Assembly: GCA_934504345.1 (NCBI GenBank)
Contig: CAKSVR010000043.1
Span: 1 to 18,115, forward strand
DNA length: 18,115 bases
Origin: an uncultured Agathobaculum sp.
Lineage (GTDB): Bacteria > Bacillota > Clostridia > Oscillospirales > Butyricicoccaceae
Reading direction: 5' to 3'
Part shown: piece by piece, positions 1-8,231 of the stretch
How the letters are laid out: each line of letters begins with the position of its first letter
How positions within the stretch are numbered: position 1 is the first letter of the stretch
The notes under the pieces: model-generated
What the model was told of the DNA's origin: nothing
Databases searched by the model: none
What the model saw: the letters and a program-made list of their open reading frames with translations, nothing else
Position numbers and translations under genes: made by a program

Positions 1-351
1 GCCGCGCTCGGCGCACTGTTTACCTGGAAAGCAGCCGTTCTGCTGACCGTTATCGTGTGCAGCGTGCTGTTTTACCGTCCGTTCTGCAAGTGGCTGTGCC
101 CGCTCGGCGCGTTTTATGCGCTGCTGAACCGTGTTTCGCTGTTCCGGATGCAGGTGGATACGCACAAATGCGTATCGTGCGGTGCGTGCGCCAAAGCCTG
201 CAAAATGGATGTGGATATTACAAAAAACCCCGATCATGCCGAGTGTATCCGCTGCGGTATGTGCATCAAAGCCTGCCCGACCGGCGCCATCTGCTACCGG
301 TGTACGCCGGGCTGCAAAACCCAATCGACTGACAAAGGAGAATCTATCTAA
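1..351 (+). CDS. Membrane-bound 4Fe-4S ferredoxin-type protein (NapH/YccM-like), 3' part only
   Basis: The open frame runs in from the left edge, so the start and the N-terminal membrane segments are missing; 116 residues remain. They begin with a hydrophobic helix (about residues 11-26), followed by a juxtamembrane CxxxCP motif (C29, C33-P34) as in NapH/NosR/YccM-type electron-transfer proteins. Two 4Fe-4S ferredoxin motifs follow: C57-x2-C60-x2-C63-x3-C67 and C82-x2-C85-x2-C88-x3-C92-P. Family knowledge says such proteins move electrons through the membrane to or from extracytoplasmic partners. The TAA stop shares one base with the ATG of the next gene, a thioredoxin-fold lipoprotein, so the two are translationally coupled and probably work together, for example in delivering reducing power outside the cell. 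That partnership is inferred from context. The redox partner and the exact reaction cannot be told from this fragment. Confidence 0.85.
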   Translation, partial: AALGALFTWKAAVLLTVIVCSVLFYRPFCKWLCPLGAFYALLNRVSLFRMQVDTHKCVSCGACAKACKMDVDITKNPDHAECIRCGMCIKACPTGAICYRCTPGCKTQSTDKGESI

Positions 352-1175
352 TGAAAAAGAATCGACTGATCGCATTTGCCCTGTCCCTGAGCCTGCTGCT
401 CGGCGCATCCGCCTGCGGTAAACCGGCAAAGACCGCCGCCCAGCTGATGGAGGAGGAAAACGCCATCCTCGACCAGCACCAAGAGCTGTGGACAACGGCT
501 CTGAATTCGCTTGACAAGGACAATCTGGCACAGAGCACCCAGAGCACCAACTACGCTGATGTACTCGATCTTGCGATCAATAACGTCAAGGATCAGCTCT
601 CGGACGAGGACTACAAGACGCTGACCGACGATGCCGCCAAGGTCCGCAAACTGGAGGACCAGCTGCAGGCACTTCCGCCGGAAACAGCGGAGGCAAACAC
701 CTCCTCGGCCGGTGATGCGTTCCCGTCCTTCGAGGGCAAGGATCTGGACGGCAATGCCGTGGACAGCAGCCTGTTCGCGCAGAATGCGTTCACCGTTGTG
801 AATTTCTGGTTCAGCGGATGCAAGCCGTGTGTCGCTGAGCTGGGCGATCTGGACAAGCTGAACCAGACCGTCAAGGCACAGGGCGGCGAGGTCATCGGCA
901 TCAACACCGAAACGCTCGACGACAACGCGGACAGTATTGCCGCAGCCAAGCAGATTTTGCAGGCCAAGGGCGCAAGCTACCGCAATATCACCTTTGCATC
1001 CGGCAGCGAGGCCGGACAGTTCGCACTGAACATCATGGCGTTCCCGACCACCTATGTCATCGACCGAAACGGCAAGATCGTCGGCGAGCCGGTGCTCGGC
1101 GGCATCACCAGCGAGGAGAGCATGGCACAGGTGCAGAAGAATATCGACACCGCTATCGCAAACGACGCAAAATAA
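351..1175 (+). CDS. TlpA-like thioredoxin-fold lipoprotein (thiol:disulfide oxidoreductase)
   Basis: A 274-residue protein. The N-terminus has basic residues, a hydrophobic core and a cysteine at position 22 (ending ASAC), so it is probably an exported lipoprotein, although the lipobox is not a perfect LxxC. Residues about 25-120 are charged and helical and resemble no domain I can name. From about residue 125 comes an AhpC/TSA-Redoxin/TlpA-type thioredoxin fold: the active-site motif is C157-K-P-C160 after FWFSG, and the conserved cis-proline is P232 in AFPTTYVID. The family reduces or rearranges disulfides on exported proteins. The start ATG overlaps the TAA of the upstream ferredoxin gene, and an AAGGAG ribosome site lies about 7 nt upstream. 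An electron path from membrane ferredoxin to this protein is plausible from the pairing but not proven. No CcdA/DsbD-type transporter gene is visible in the window. Confidence 0.9.
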   Translation: MKKNRLIAFALSLSLLLGASACGKPAKTAAQLMEEENAILDQHQELWTTALNSLDKDNLAQSTQSTNYADVLDLAINNVKDQLSDEDYKTLTDDAAKVRKLEDQLQALPPETAEANTSSAGDAFPSFEGKDLDGNAVDSSLFAQNAFTVVNFWFSGCKPCVAELGDLDKLNQTVKAQGGEVIGINTETLDDNADSIAAAKQILQAKGASYRNITFASGSEAGQFALNIMAFPTTYVIDRNGKIVGEPVLGGITSEESMAQVQKNIDTAIANDAK

Positions 1176-1199
1176 CACAAAAACGAGATAGACCACAGA

Positions 1200-1245
1200 G
1201 ATATGTACCCCCAATACTGGATATCCAGTATTGGGGGTACATATC
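1200..1245. repeat. Perfect 46-bp palindrome with no loop between convergent genes
   Basis: The left arm begins at 1200 with GATATGTACCCCCAATACTG and the sequence reads identically on both strands through 1245, with its centre between 1222 and 1223. It starts 25 nt after the thioredoxin-gene stop and lies about 195 nt beyond the end of jetD on the other strand, so it sits between converging transcripts. RNA from either strand would fold into a long hairpin with only the minimal sterically required loop. No immediate T-run follows on either side: the plus side continues CGTTTCGG, and the minus-side T-run is about 15 nt away. It is therefore not a canonical intrinsic terminator, though it could still act as a bidirectional transcription barrier. 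Confidence 0.9.
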
Positions 1246-1440
1246 CGTTTCGGTTGTTCTCTAATCTGGTCTTTTGCAACGTATCCGGCGAACAGCGGCG
1301 GCACTGCGCCCTCGCATTCTGCCAGATAGCCGCTTGATATAAAGATAAATTCCGCGAAGAAATGTACCGGATACGCGGTAAAAGTCATACAGCGGTAAAG
1401 CCGCAACGTTAAACCGCTGCAAAATTATAAAGTAATCGCG
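1246..1440. other. Intergenic stretch between the palindrome and the jetD stop
   Basis: No supported gene. The only structure seen is a 7-bp inverted repeat, CAGCGGT at 1390-1396 and ACCGCTG at 1413-1419, just beyond the 3' end of jetD. As RNA on the minus strand this could form a hairpin with a 16-nt loop, but no clear T-run follows, so it is at best a weak terminator for the Wadjet operon. Confidence 0.45.
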
Positions 1441-2706
1441 TTACTCTATCAGATTCTCCTGCTCCAGCCGCACGCGATGCGCGAGCATATACCGGATAAC
1501 CTCCCGGAACACGGCATATTCCGCATCGTCCAGCAGAGCGGACAGCTGTGCAAGGTAGGCTGGCGCCGTGATCTTCATGCACGAGGCGGCATTGCGTTCG
1601 AGTGTTTCCACATCCATGAACAGCGGCTGAACGGTCGGTGCGATGCTGCTCCGCAGGCGGCAGAACAGACGGAATCCGCCGAGGTCGATGTCGCTCCAGT
1701 GATAGAAAGCCGCGTTCGGACAGCCCTCGTAAATCTTGGCGAACAGCAGTCCTTTCACCGGGCTGTAAAAGCCGCCGTGATACACCACCAAGTCGCCGGG
1801 CTGTCTGCGCCGCGCCTGAAAATCCATGTAATTTGCCTTGTTCTCGATGAACACGACCCGCCGGATGGCCGAACCGTCTACGGCGGCAATATGCCGGACC
1901 TCTTCGGAGTTGAGATACGCACCGTATCGATGTACGCCGGTGTCGAAGCAGCTGCCGTCATCCATGTGAACGGTCAGCGCGCCGCTGTACTCGAACACCT
2001 CCGGCCAGCGGTACAGTCCGCGCTCTGCCAGCAGATCCTCGTCCGAGAGCGGGCTGTTCCCGTCCTCCGCCGCCTCCGGCGCACGCTTGTGCAGCTCTTT
2101 CAGGATGCTGAGGATCTTCCCTTTCAAGACGCGCTCGAAATATTTGCTGTCGGAAAAATACCGGCCGGAAAAAACACGCTCCATCAGGTCAGGACAGCCG
2201 TCCAGCAGGACAAGGCATTTGAGCAGATTTTCGTTGAGCGCCGCATCCTCCGAGAAAGGCGCACGCAGCTTCTTCCTTGCGGCGGTGTACTGCTGCACCT
2301 CGCGCAGATATGCGGCAAAGTCGGAATCCGGCGGCAGCTTCTCCAAGGCGGCGGACACACTCTGCTGAAACGTTTCCAGCCGGTCGGCGGCGGAGGTGCG
2401 GCCGAGTACCTGATAACAGCCGCCGATGTTCTCGGGCACCAGCCATATCTTATCCACCAGATTGCCCTGCTCATACCTGACCCACGAATAGTCGATGAGC
2501 CCCTGTGCTTTCAGCCGGTCGAGCGCCGCGAGGAACAGCCGTTTTTCATCGGGCTGCTCCAGCAGCTCCTGCAAACGGGTTTCTTTCGGGATGGTCAGCA
2601 GGATGCGGCGGCTGAACACGCCGGTGCGGAAAGCGGTGCTGTCCTCGTACTTGTCGAGCAGCGTGCCCAGCACCCATTGGGGATAGTCTGTTATCGTTTT
2701 CGGCAT
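1441..2706 (-). CDS. jetD: Wadjet component JetD, Toprim-type DNA nuclease
   Basis: A 421-residue protein and the last gene of the jetABCD operon. The ATG at 2706 is chosen because GGAGGAG lies just upstream and the gene begins 4 nt after the jetC stop; a longer in-frame extension would run deep into jetC. The C-terminal part carries Toprim-like metal-binding motifs: glutamate E288 in FIENKANY, and the D-x-D pair D339/D341 in HWSDIDLGG. From established work on Wadjet, JetD dimers resemble the topoisomerase VI A subunit and cleave circular plasmid DNA after the SMC motor has extruded it. The N-terminal half (about 1-250) fits the winged-helix/arm region of the family, and the C-terminal domain matches the DUF2220-type JetD domain. 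Catalytic residues appear intact. The protein is expected to act in the cytoplasm with JetABC. Confidence 0.88.
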   Translation of the reverse strand: MPKTITDYPQWVLGTLLDKYEDSTAFRTGVFSRRILLTIPKETRLQELLEQPDEKRLFLAALDRLKAQGLIDYSWVRYEQGNLVDKIWLVPENIGGCYQVLGRTSAADRLETFQQSVSAALEKLPPDSDFAAYLREVQQYTAARKKLRAPFSEDAALNENLLKCLVLLDGCPDLMERVFSGRYFSDSKYFERVLKGKILSILKELHKRAPEAAEDGNSPLSDEDLLAERGLYRWPEVFEYSGALTVHMDDGSCFDTGVHRYGAYLNSEEVRHIAAVDGSAIRRVVFIENKANYMDFQARRRQPGDLVVYHGGFYSPVKGLLFAKIYEGCPNAAFYHWSDIDLGGFRLFCRLRSSIAPTVQPLFMDVETLERNAASCMKITAPAYLAQLSALLDDAEYAVFREVIRYMLAHRVRLEQENLIE

Positions 2707-2710
2707 GGTG

Positions 2711-5700
2711 TCACTCCTCCGCTGTCTGTTCCTGCTCCAGTATCCGGGGATCGAAATGGCGGGTAAAGGCGTGCCGGTAATCCTTGTAAACGGCGATGCT
2801 GCGGTCTGCCAGCGGAGCAATGTCCGCGATCTTCTCCGGCGGTGCGGAAAAGACGGCTTGCAGCCGGAACTGCCGCAGCAGGAGGATACTCTCTCTGATG
2901 CGTTCGCCGTCCATCTTGCTGAACGCCTCATCCAGAATGATGATGCGGATGGTGTTGTCCTGCGGCGGTCTGCTGCGGATGCGGCACACCTGCGAGAACG
3001 AAGCCAGCAGCGAGATATAGAACGGTATCTGCGTTTCGCCGCCGGATTTTTTGAGCAGCGTGCGGGACAGCCGCTGTTCCTCGCCGTGGTCGTTGATGAC
3101 CACGAGGTCGAACACCAGATAGGTCTTGTAATCCGTGAACTTGCGGATGTTCTTTTCGTACTCCGCGCGTTTTTCCGAGCTCATGTCCATCTCATTCATG
3201 ATGAGCATATCGAACAGCTCCGCGATCTCGTGCTGATATTTCTGGTTGAACAGCTCGGACATGAGGTTGTATCCGCCGGTGTCCAGCAGCATCGGGTCCA
3301 TGATCATGTCATAGTACCGCCGATATTCCGGACGCGGCTTTTTCTCAAAGCGGTAACGGTCCGTGCCGAACTGGTGCTTGCGGAGCGATTCGTTGAGTTC
3401 GTCCAGCTGAGCGGAAACCGATTCGATGCTGGATTTTATCTTGGCGATAAAGTCGTCGCGGAACTGGTTGTATGCCTTTTCCTTTGCGGTCTGTATCTGC
3501 GTGAGATATTCCGGCAGTTTCATATCCTGCAAGCTGTGCAGCTCGGCGGAAAACTCGGTGTTGTCCTCGCGTTCCACATCGTAGGGCATATGATACTGCT
3601 GATTGTACGCGCTCCGCGCGTTGTTCCGGTCGCGGCGATGCTTGTCGCGGCGGGTGGCCGTACCGGCTTTGGCCGAGGTATAGCGTTCGCGCAGGGACAG
3701 GCTGGAGGCGGTAGGCTTGGCGGCCTCCTCCTGATAGCGCGGTTCTGCCGTTTGCGTTACCCAGTCCGCATCAAAGGTGTGTACGATCTTCTGCTGTACG
3801 GCTGCGGCCTTGGCCAGTTCCTCCGGGATACGGATGTCCCGCAGGGATTTTATCTGCTCGTCCAGCCGGATGGACTCCTCACGGCGGCGGCCGATGGGCT
3901 GCTCCATGTCCGCAATGGCGGTGCGAAGTCCGGCTATCTCATCGAGCATCTTCTGCATATACAGCAGGTCGAGTGCATCGTATTCGCGCTGACGGGCCTC
4001 GCGCTGTGCGGTCAGCTGCCGCAGCTCGTCATGGCGGGCGACAGCAGCCTTGTAGGACTGCGCCTCGTTGTCGTTCATCACGGACAGCCGCGCGGCGCGT
4101 TTGAGGTGCGCCAGCGTGCCGGTGACGGTATCCAGACGGGCGGTAATGCGCTGTAAGTCCGCCTCGTTCTGCTTCAGCTGTATCTTCAGGGCATTGCGGC
4201 CGAGGAACGGTGTCGCGTAGCAGGACGGGTCGAGCCGGCGCACCGCATAGTCCCTGTACAGCATACAGCTGCGCGTGATGGCGGTGCGGTGACGGTTCAG
4301 GTCGAACACGGAGTCACTTTTCATCACATGGCCGAGCAGATAACGGGCATACAGCAGCGCATCCGCAGAGTCGGATTCCACTTCCTCCGCGAGCGAACCG
4401 GCCTGCGGCGTGACGGCATCCCGTTTGAGCCTGCCGATGTCCGCCAGACCGATGCCGCAGCAGCCCTGTTCCGCCTTGGCCTGCTCGTAAATGTGCAGAG
4501 CGGCATCGTAGTGCTCCTCGGGCACGAGCAGGCAGAACCGCTGTGCATCCAGACAGCCCTCGATGGCGTTCTGCCAGTCCGGGTCGCGGACCTCGAGCAG
4601 GTCGGCCAGCACGGGCACCTCCACCGGCTGTCCGGTCTGTTCGGACAGCTTCTGCTCCAGCATGGCGCGGAACGGCGCGACGTTGCCGCGGTACGGCTTG
4701 ATGCCGCTCTTGAGCGCCGCAATAGTCCTGCGGAGGGATTCCTGTTCGGCGTGCAGGTCATTCCGGACACGCTCCATACGGCCGTACTCGCCGGAAACCG
4801 AACTGTGCAGGTCGAGCATGGTTTCCAGTGCCTCATCGATGGGATAGGAGAGCACGCTCTCGCTGTCCACCTGCGCCATGCGTTCCAGTGCGGTGCGGTG
4901 CGCTGTGATGTGCTCCTGCATGGATAGCTCCGGCTGTGCATCTGCCCAAAGCGGCGCAAGTGTTTCCAGCCATGCCTTAGCGTAGCCGTTCAGGTGCGCC
5001 GCAGCGGCGGTGATGGCCGAGGAAATGCCGTCTATCTCCTTTTTCAGCTGCTTTAGTTCAGCGGAGAGCGTCTGTTCCCGCCGGACGATGTCCGAACTGC
5101 CGTATTCCTGCTGCAGCTGCTGCAAACGGTCGGAGGCCGCCTGTTTTTCGTCCAGCAGTGCCGCGATCTCTCGGCCGAGCACGCCGCGTTTTTCGGTCTT
5201 GTCCCGTATCTCGTCCTGCATGGCGGTGATGACTGCGCCGTATTCGTCCTGTTCCGCGCGGCAGACGATATACGCCTGCGTATTGTATGTATTGCACTCG
5301 CGCCGATAGGCCTCATCCAGCGCTTGGATATTGGACAGGCTCTCGATGCGGCGGGCGGTGGAATCGGCATCGCGTTCCAGCTGCTTGTACAGCCGGATGT
5401 CCGACTGCATCTGATCGACCGAAATATCGTTCTTCACATCGCAGATGGATTCCGTGATGAACTGCGTAATATCCGAGATGGGCGAGAACGGCACGGCTTT
5501 TTTGAGCAGAAGCCGGTATTTCTGCTTGATCTGTCCGAACTTGCCGAGCGTGACCTCCTGATAGCGCTTGTTCGTTTCGAAGAACTCATAGGCGCTGTTC
5601 TTCCGGCCGTACTGCTGCTTGAAGAACGCTGTCAGCTGCGGGATGGTGTACGGCGTGCTCGTTTGCGGGTCGATGAACAGTCCGTCCGGCAGGCCGTGCC

Positions 5701-6097
5701 CGTTGATAACAAACCATTTCCGGTCGAAATTCTGGTCCTTGTAGCAGTCGCAGACGATGCCCGTCACGAACGGCGTGTTCTTCTGCGTGTCGAAAAATTC
5801 GAGCGCCACATAGCTGGTAAACCGCGTATTCTCGCGCAGATAGCGGAAACCGGTGTCGCCGTCGTCGCCCAGTTCGCCGTACAGATAGCTTTTCAGCGTG
5901 CGCGCCGACCGGCTGTTCGCCGCCTTGTTGAAGAAATTGCCGTCCGTATCACCGAGCAGCACGAGCTGGAGCGCATCGATGATGGTGGATTTGCCCGCCG
6001 CCGTCTTGCCGGTGAGGAAGTTTATCATCTCAAAGTCGATGAGCTCCTTCTCGTAGTGGTGCCAGTGGATGAGCAGCATCCGTGTGAGCTTTTTCAT
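2711..6097 (-). CDS. jetC: Wadjet component JetC, SMC/MukB-like ATPase
   Basis: A 1128-residue SMC-like motor. The ATG at 6097 is chosen because it forms an ATGA overlap with the jetB stop and is preceded by CGGAGG about 7 nt upstream; the open frame continues 42 codons further but only inside jetB. Walker A is G30-KTAAGK-S37-T38 near the N-terminus. The ABC signature (KSGGE, S1018-E1021) and Walker B (IRIIILDEAF, D1056-E1057) are near the C-terminus, with long charged, coiled-coil-like stretches between, as expected for a folded-back SMC arm. In known Wadjet complexes JetC dimerises at head and hinge, hydrolyses ATP and extrudes DNA loops. It thereby recognises small closed circles and delivers them to JetD. 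RecN/SbcC-like proteins share this outline, but the four-gene context identifies it as JetC. Confidence 0.9.
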   Translation of the reverse strand: MKKLTRMLLIHWHHYEKELIDFEMINFLTGKTAAGKSTIIDALQLVLLGDTDGNFFNKAANSRSARTLKSYLYGELGDDGDTGFRYLRENTRFTSYVALEFFDTQKNTPFVTGIVCDCYKDQNFDRKWFVINGHGLPDGLFIDPQTSTPYTIPQLTAFFKQQYGRKNSAYEFFETNKRYQEVTLGKFGQIKQKYRLLLKKAVPFSPISDITQFITESICDVKNDISVDQMQSDIRLYKQLERDADSTARRIESLSNIQALDEAYRRECNTYNTQAYIVCRAEQDEYGAVITAMQDEIRDKTEKRGVLGREIAALLDEKQAASDRLQQLQQEYGSSDIVRREQTLSAELKQLKKEIDGISSAITAAAAHLNGYAKAWLETLAPLWADAQPELSMQEHITAHRTALERMAQVDSESVLSYPIDEALETMLDLHSSVSGEYGRMERVRNDLHAEQESLRRTIAALKSGIKPYRGNVAPFRAMLEQKLSEQTGQPVEVPVLADLLEVRDPDWQNAIEGCLDAQRFCLLVPEEHYDAALHIYEQAKAEQGCCGIGLADIGRLKRDAVTPQAGSLAEEVESDSADALLYARYLLGHVMKSDSVFDLNRHRTAITRSCMLYRDYAVRRLDPSCYATPFLGRNALKIQLKQNEADLQRITARLDTVTGTLAHLKRAARLSVMNDNEAQSYKAAVARHDELRQLTAQREARQREYDALDLLYMQKMLDEIAGLRTAIADMEQPIGRRREESIRLDEQIKSLRDIRIPEELAKAAAVQQKIVHTFDADWVTQTAEPRYQEEAAKPTASSLSLRERYTSAKAGTATRRDKHRRDRNNARSAYNQQYHMPYDVEREDNTEFSAELHSLQDMKLPEYLTQIQTAKEKAYNQFRDDFIAKIKSSIESVSAQLDELNESLRKHQFGTDRYRFEKKPRPEYRRYYDMIMDPMLLDTGGYNLMSELFNQKYQHEIAELFDMLIMNEMDMSSEKRAEYEKNIRKFTDYKTYLVFDLVVINDHGEEQRLSRTLLKKSGGETQIPFYISLLASFSQVCRIRSRPPQDNTIRIIILDEAFSKMDGERIRESILLLRQFRLQAVFSAPPEKIADIAPLADRSIAVYKDYRHAFTRHFDPRILEQEQTAEE

Positions 6098-6714
6098 GCG
6101 TCGGCCTCCGTTTCCTCCGTGCCGTCCTCCTGCACCATGCCCGCGATGCTGGTGATCTGCTCGCCTGTGATGACGAACAGCACGGACGGCAGGATGCGGA
6201 TGGCTGTTTCCGCATCCTCCCACGCGCCGCCCGTCTTGGCGATGAGCCGGAAAGCGGCCAGCGTGCGCAGAGCCTCGTGCAGCTGCTGATTGGCAGGCTT
6301 TTTTGTCAGCACACCGAGTGTCATCATCTTGTGCGTGATGTCGCCGGTGGTCGTGAAGATCTCCTTGGAAAGCGAGAGCTTTTCGCGTTCCTCATCGTAG
6401 ATGAGCCGGAGCGTGAACAGCAGCTGTGTGGTGAACTTGTCCAGCCGTCTGCGGTTGAAGTCAAAGGCGCTGTGCAGCGCGATAACGCCGTAGTCGTCGT
6501 TCTTTTCCAGCGTAAAGCCTGCATACGCGAGATAGTCGGCCAGCAGAGAGAAATTGCGCTCTGCGAACAGATAATCCGGATCGGTGCGGCGCAGGGTGTC
6601 CTCGGAGGACGTATCGGTCTGCAAAAGGAACGTCTGCGCCAGCAGCATATTGACGATGCGCCGGAATCTCTCCTGATCGGTCATGGTGAGCTTTTCAAAA
6701 GCGGTTTCAAACAT
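6094..6714 (-). CDS. jetB: Wadjet component JetB, MukE-like accessory protein
   Basis: A 206-residue, largely helical, acidic protein with no enzymatic motif, as expected for the MukE-like (kite) subunit that binds the kleisin. The ATG at 6714 follows the jetA stop by 4 nt, with GAGGT about 10 nt upstream inside the end of jetA. Its TGA overlaps the jetC ATG by 4 nt. Identification rests on position, size and overall character (MukE-like, perhaps the DUF6063-type family of type III Wadjet) rather than on a diagnostic motif. Its likely job is to regulate kleisin binding to DNA and ATP-driven extrusion. The very short spacing suggests subunits made in a fixed ratio. Confidence 0.83.
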   Translation of the reverse strand: MFETAFEKLTMTDQERFRRIVNMLLAQTFLLQTDTSSEDTLRRTDPDYLFAERNFSLLADYLAYAGFTLEKNDDYGVIALHSAFDFNRRRLDKFTTQLLFTLRLIYDEEREKLSLSKEIFTTTGDITHKMMTLGVLTKKPANQQLHEALRTLAAFRLIAKTGGAWEDAETAIRILPSVLFVITGEQITSIAGMVQEDGTEETEADA

Positions 6715-6718
6715 TTTA

Positions 6719-8107
6719 TCATGTACCTCGTTTCCTGGAGATGGTCACATTGGGCAGTTCACAGCCCGACTGCGCCAGATAGCCATCTGCGAAATCGACC
6801 TGATAGTCGGCGCCTTTCTCCTGCCCGCGGACGGTACACAGCAGGAACAGGATAAATTCATCCGGCGTACGGATGGTGACATCGGCGGTCGTGACGGACT
6901 GCCGCCTGCCCAGCAGCGCGTGAACGTAGTCGTCTATCTTGCGGTCGCTGTACTGCCGCCGGACATCGCGCAGAAAACCGTCCAGCAGCGCTGTATTCTC
7001 TTCGCGCGGCCGGATGGCGGCGGACTTTCCCTCGCTTTTCGCGGTGCGCCTGATGCGGCTGTATGCGGATTGGCTGTCCAAATAGCGGTGCCCGTACAGC
7101 GTGACAGCGTTCTGCATCGCCTCGGAAATATCCGGACGGCCCGCGGCCTTGAGCAGACACACCAGCCGTCCTTTTTCGCTGCGGTCCACATTGAGCGCAT
7201 AGCGTATCTTCTCGATGGAGGCGCGCGTGTATTCCGTGTGCTTCTGGTCGATCTGCGCGATGAGGTCCTCTATCTTTTCGTAGGTCGCGCTGATCTCGAG
7301 CAGCATATCCATAGTCTGCTCACGGCCGGTGTCCATGTCCTCGAATATCCTGCGCTGTACGCCTTGCTCCGCGATGGATTGGATGATCTCGTCGCTGACC
7401 TCCCAGCTGTGGACGATGGAAAGGATGGGATGGCGGAAACGCGGCACGGAGTCGATGGTCTTGAGCGGATAATAGATGGTGTCGAAAAGCTGTTCGCGGT
7501 ATTCATCGAAATGCTCGTGCAGCAGCTCGTTGACATCGGTCTTTTGCAGGATGCGGCTGTAATATCGGCCGATGTTGTTGTAGAGCGATTTCAGCTCGGT
7601 GATGAGCCGCGCAGAGTTGGCATGAGCCGCAGAAAGCGCCTGCACGCGGTATTCCGGATTGTCGTCACAGCTTTTGAGCGAAGCATAGGTGGCGTAGATG
7701 TAGCCGTTATACTCGGATACGCGCTCCTCGGACAGCTGATAGAGCAGGTCGGCAGTCGCTATCGCGTAGTCAGGCACCGAGATATTCTCGATAAACGAAC
7801 CGGCTTCGTACTCCTTCTCGATCCAGCCGCGCTTTTCCAGCACCCGCACCAGAAAATGCGCCTTGCCGGAAAGGCTCTCGCCGTCGGCGGCATCCGCGCC
7901 GAGTTCGGCGGATTCCTCGGAGAAGTCTGCCAGCAGGATACGATTTTCCAGCGTGTCGATCAGCATGGCGATGAAATCCGTCCGGCGGATGATGAGTTCG
8001 GTCTTGAATGCCTGCCGCAGCACCAGAATGGCGGCAACGTACAGCTCCTTTTTGCTCGAGGTCAGCACCTTGAAGAAGTCCGGCGGGAGGCGGTCGAAGA
8101 GTTCCAT
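6719..8107 (-). CDS. jetA: Wadjet component JetA, MukF-like kleisin
   Basis: A 462-residue protein beginning MELFDRLPPDFFKVL, which fits the JetA family (DUF5716-like) by my recollection. The first gene of the operon. Two in-frame ATGs exist, at 8113 and 8107. The second is preferred because GAGAGG ends 7 nt before it but only 1 nt before the first. The N-terminal ~100 residues look like a winged-helix domain; the middle is helical (about residues 200-330, with heptad-like stretches), and the C-terminus contains a second predicted helical/winged region. This matches a kleisin that bridges the heads of the JetC dimer and carries JetB. No catalytic residues are expected. The resemblance is closer to type III than type I JetA (DUF3375), but the type assignment needs a profile search. 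Confidence 0.85.
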   Translation of the reverse strand: MELFDRLPPDFFKVLTSSKKELYVAAILVLRQAFKTELIIRRTDFIAMLIDTLENRILLADFSEESAELGADAADGESLSGKAHFLVRVLEKRGWIEKEYEAGSFIENISVPDYAIATADLLYQLSEERVSEYNGYIYATYASLKSCDDNPEYRVQALSAAHANSARLITELKSLYNNIGRYYSRILQKTDVNELLHEHFDEYREQLFDTIYYPLKTIDSVPRFRHPILSIVHSWEVSDEIIQSIAEQGVQRRIFEDMDTGREQTMDMLLEISATYEKIEDLIAQIDQKHTEYTRASIEKIRYALNVDRSEKGRLVCLLKAAGRPDISEAMQNAVTLYGHRYLDSQSAYSRIRRTAKSEGKSAAIRPREENTALLDGFLRDVRRQYSDRKIDDYVHALLGRRQSVTTADVTIRTPDEFILFLLCTVRGQEKGADYQVDFADGYLAQSGCELPNVTISRKRGT

Positions 8108-8144
8108 GGACATCCCTCTCTTAATTTACTGAAAATGTATTTCA

Positions 8145-8173
8145 AGTATAGCAGATTGCCGACAGAATGTACA
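8145..8173 (-). promoter_or_regulatory. Promoter of the jetABCD operon
   Basis: On the minus strand, TGTACA (8173-8168; 4 of 6 matches to -35) is followed after 17 nt by TATACT (8150-8145; 5 of 6 matches to -10). A TGC precedes the -10, making an extended -10 element. The expected start is near 8138, giving a short leader of about 30 nt before the preferred jetA ATG. No operator is obvious in it, so expression may be constitutive. Confidence 0.6.
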
Positions 8174-8211
8174 TGATTTTGACCGAAAAATTCCAAAAAA
8201 CAACGTGTATG

Positions 8212-8231
8212 CATCCGCCCGCGGGCGGATG
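8212..8231. repeat. 20-bp GC-rich perfect palindrome
   Basis: The arm CATCCGCCCG is followed immediately by its complement CGGGCGGATG. It lies about 40 nt upstream of the jetA promoter. On the minus strand it is followed after about 10 nt by a six-T run, so a terminator of transcription entering jetABCD from upstream is conceivable. The gap to the T-run is longer than usual. Confidence 0.6.

Noticed and set aside
348..1406. Minus-strand open frame of 352 codons opposite the thioredoxin-like gene
   Set aside because: It crosses the 46-bp palindrome and is antisense to a gene with intact CxxC and cis-Pro motifs.
1477..2766. Plus-strand open frame of 429 codons opposite jetD
   Set aside because: Shadow of jetD, whose Toprim motifs and coupled start identify the real coding strand.
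2705..4156. Long plus-strand open frame (483 codons) opposite jetC
   Set aside because: It lies entirely antisense to a gene with intact ATPase motifs. It has no ribosome site and reads as a low-complexity shadow rich in Val/Leu/Arg/His, a typical by-product of GC-rich codon use.
2711..6097. JetC as SbcC or RecN housekeeping repair ATPase
   Set aside because: The tightly coupled kleisin-like, MukE-like and Toprim neighbours form the Wadjet arrangement; no SbcD nuclease gene is adjacent.
6683..8176. Long plus-strand open frame (497 codons) opposite jetA
   Set aside because: Same reasoning: antisense to jetA, no family resemblance, no ribosome site, and it crosses the jetA promoter.
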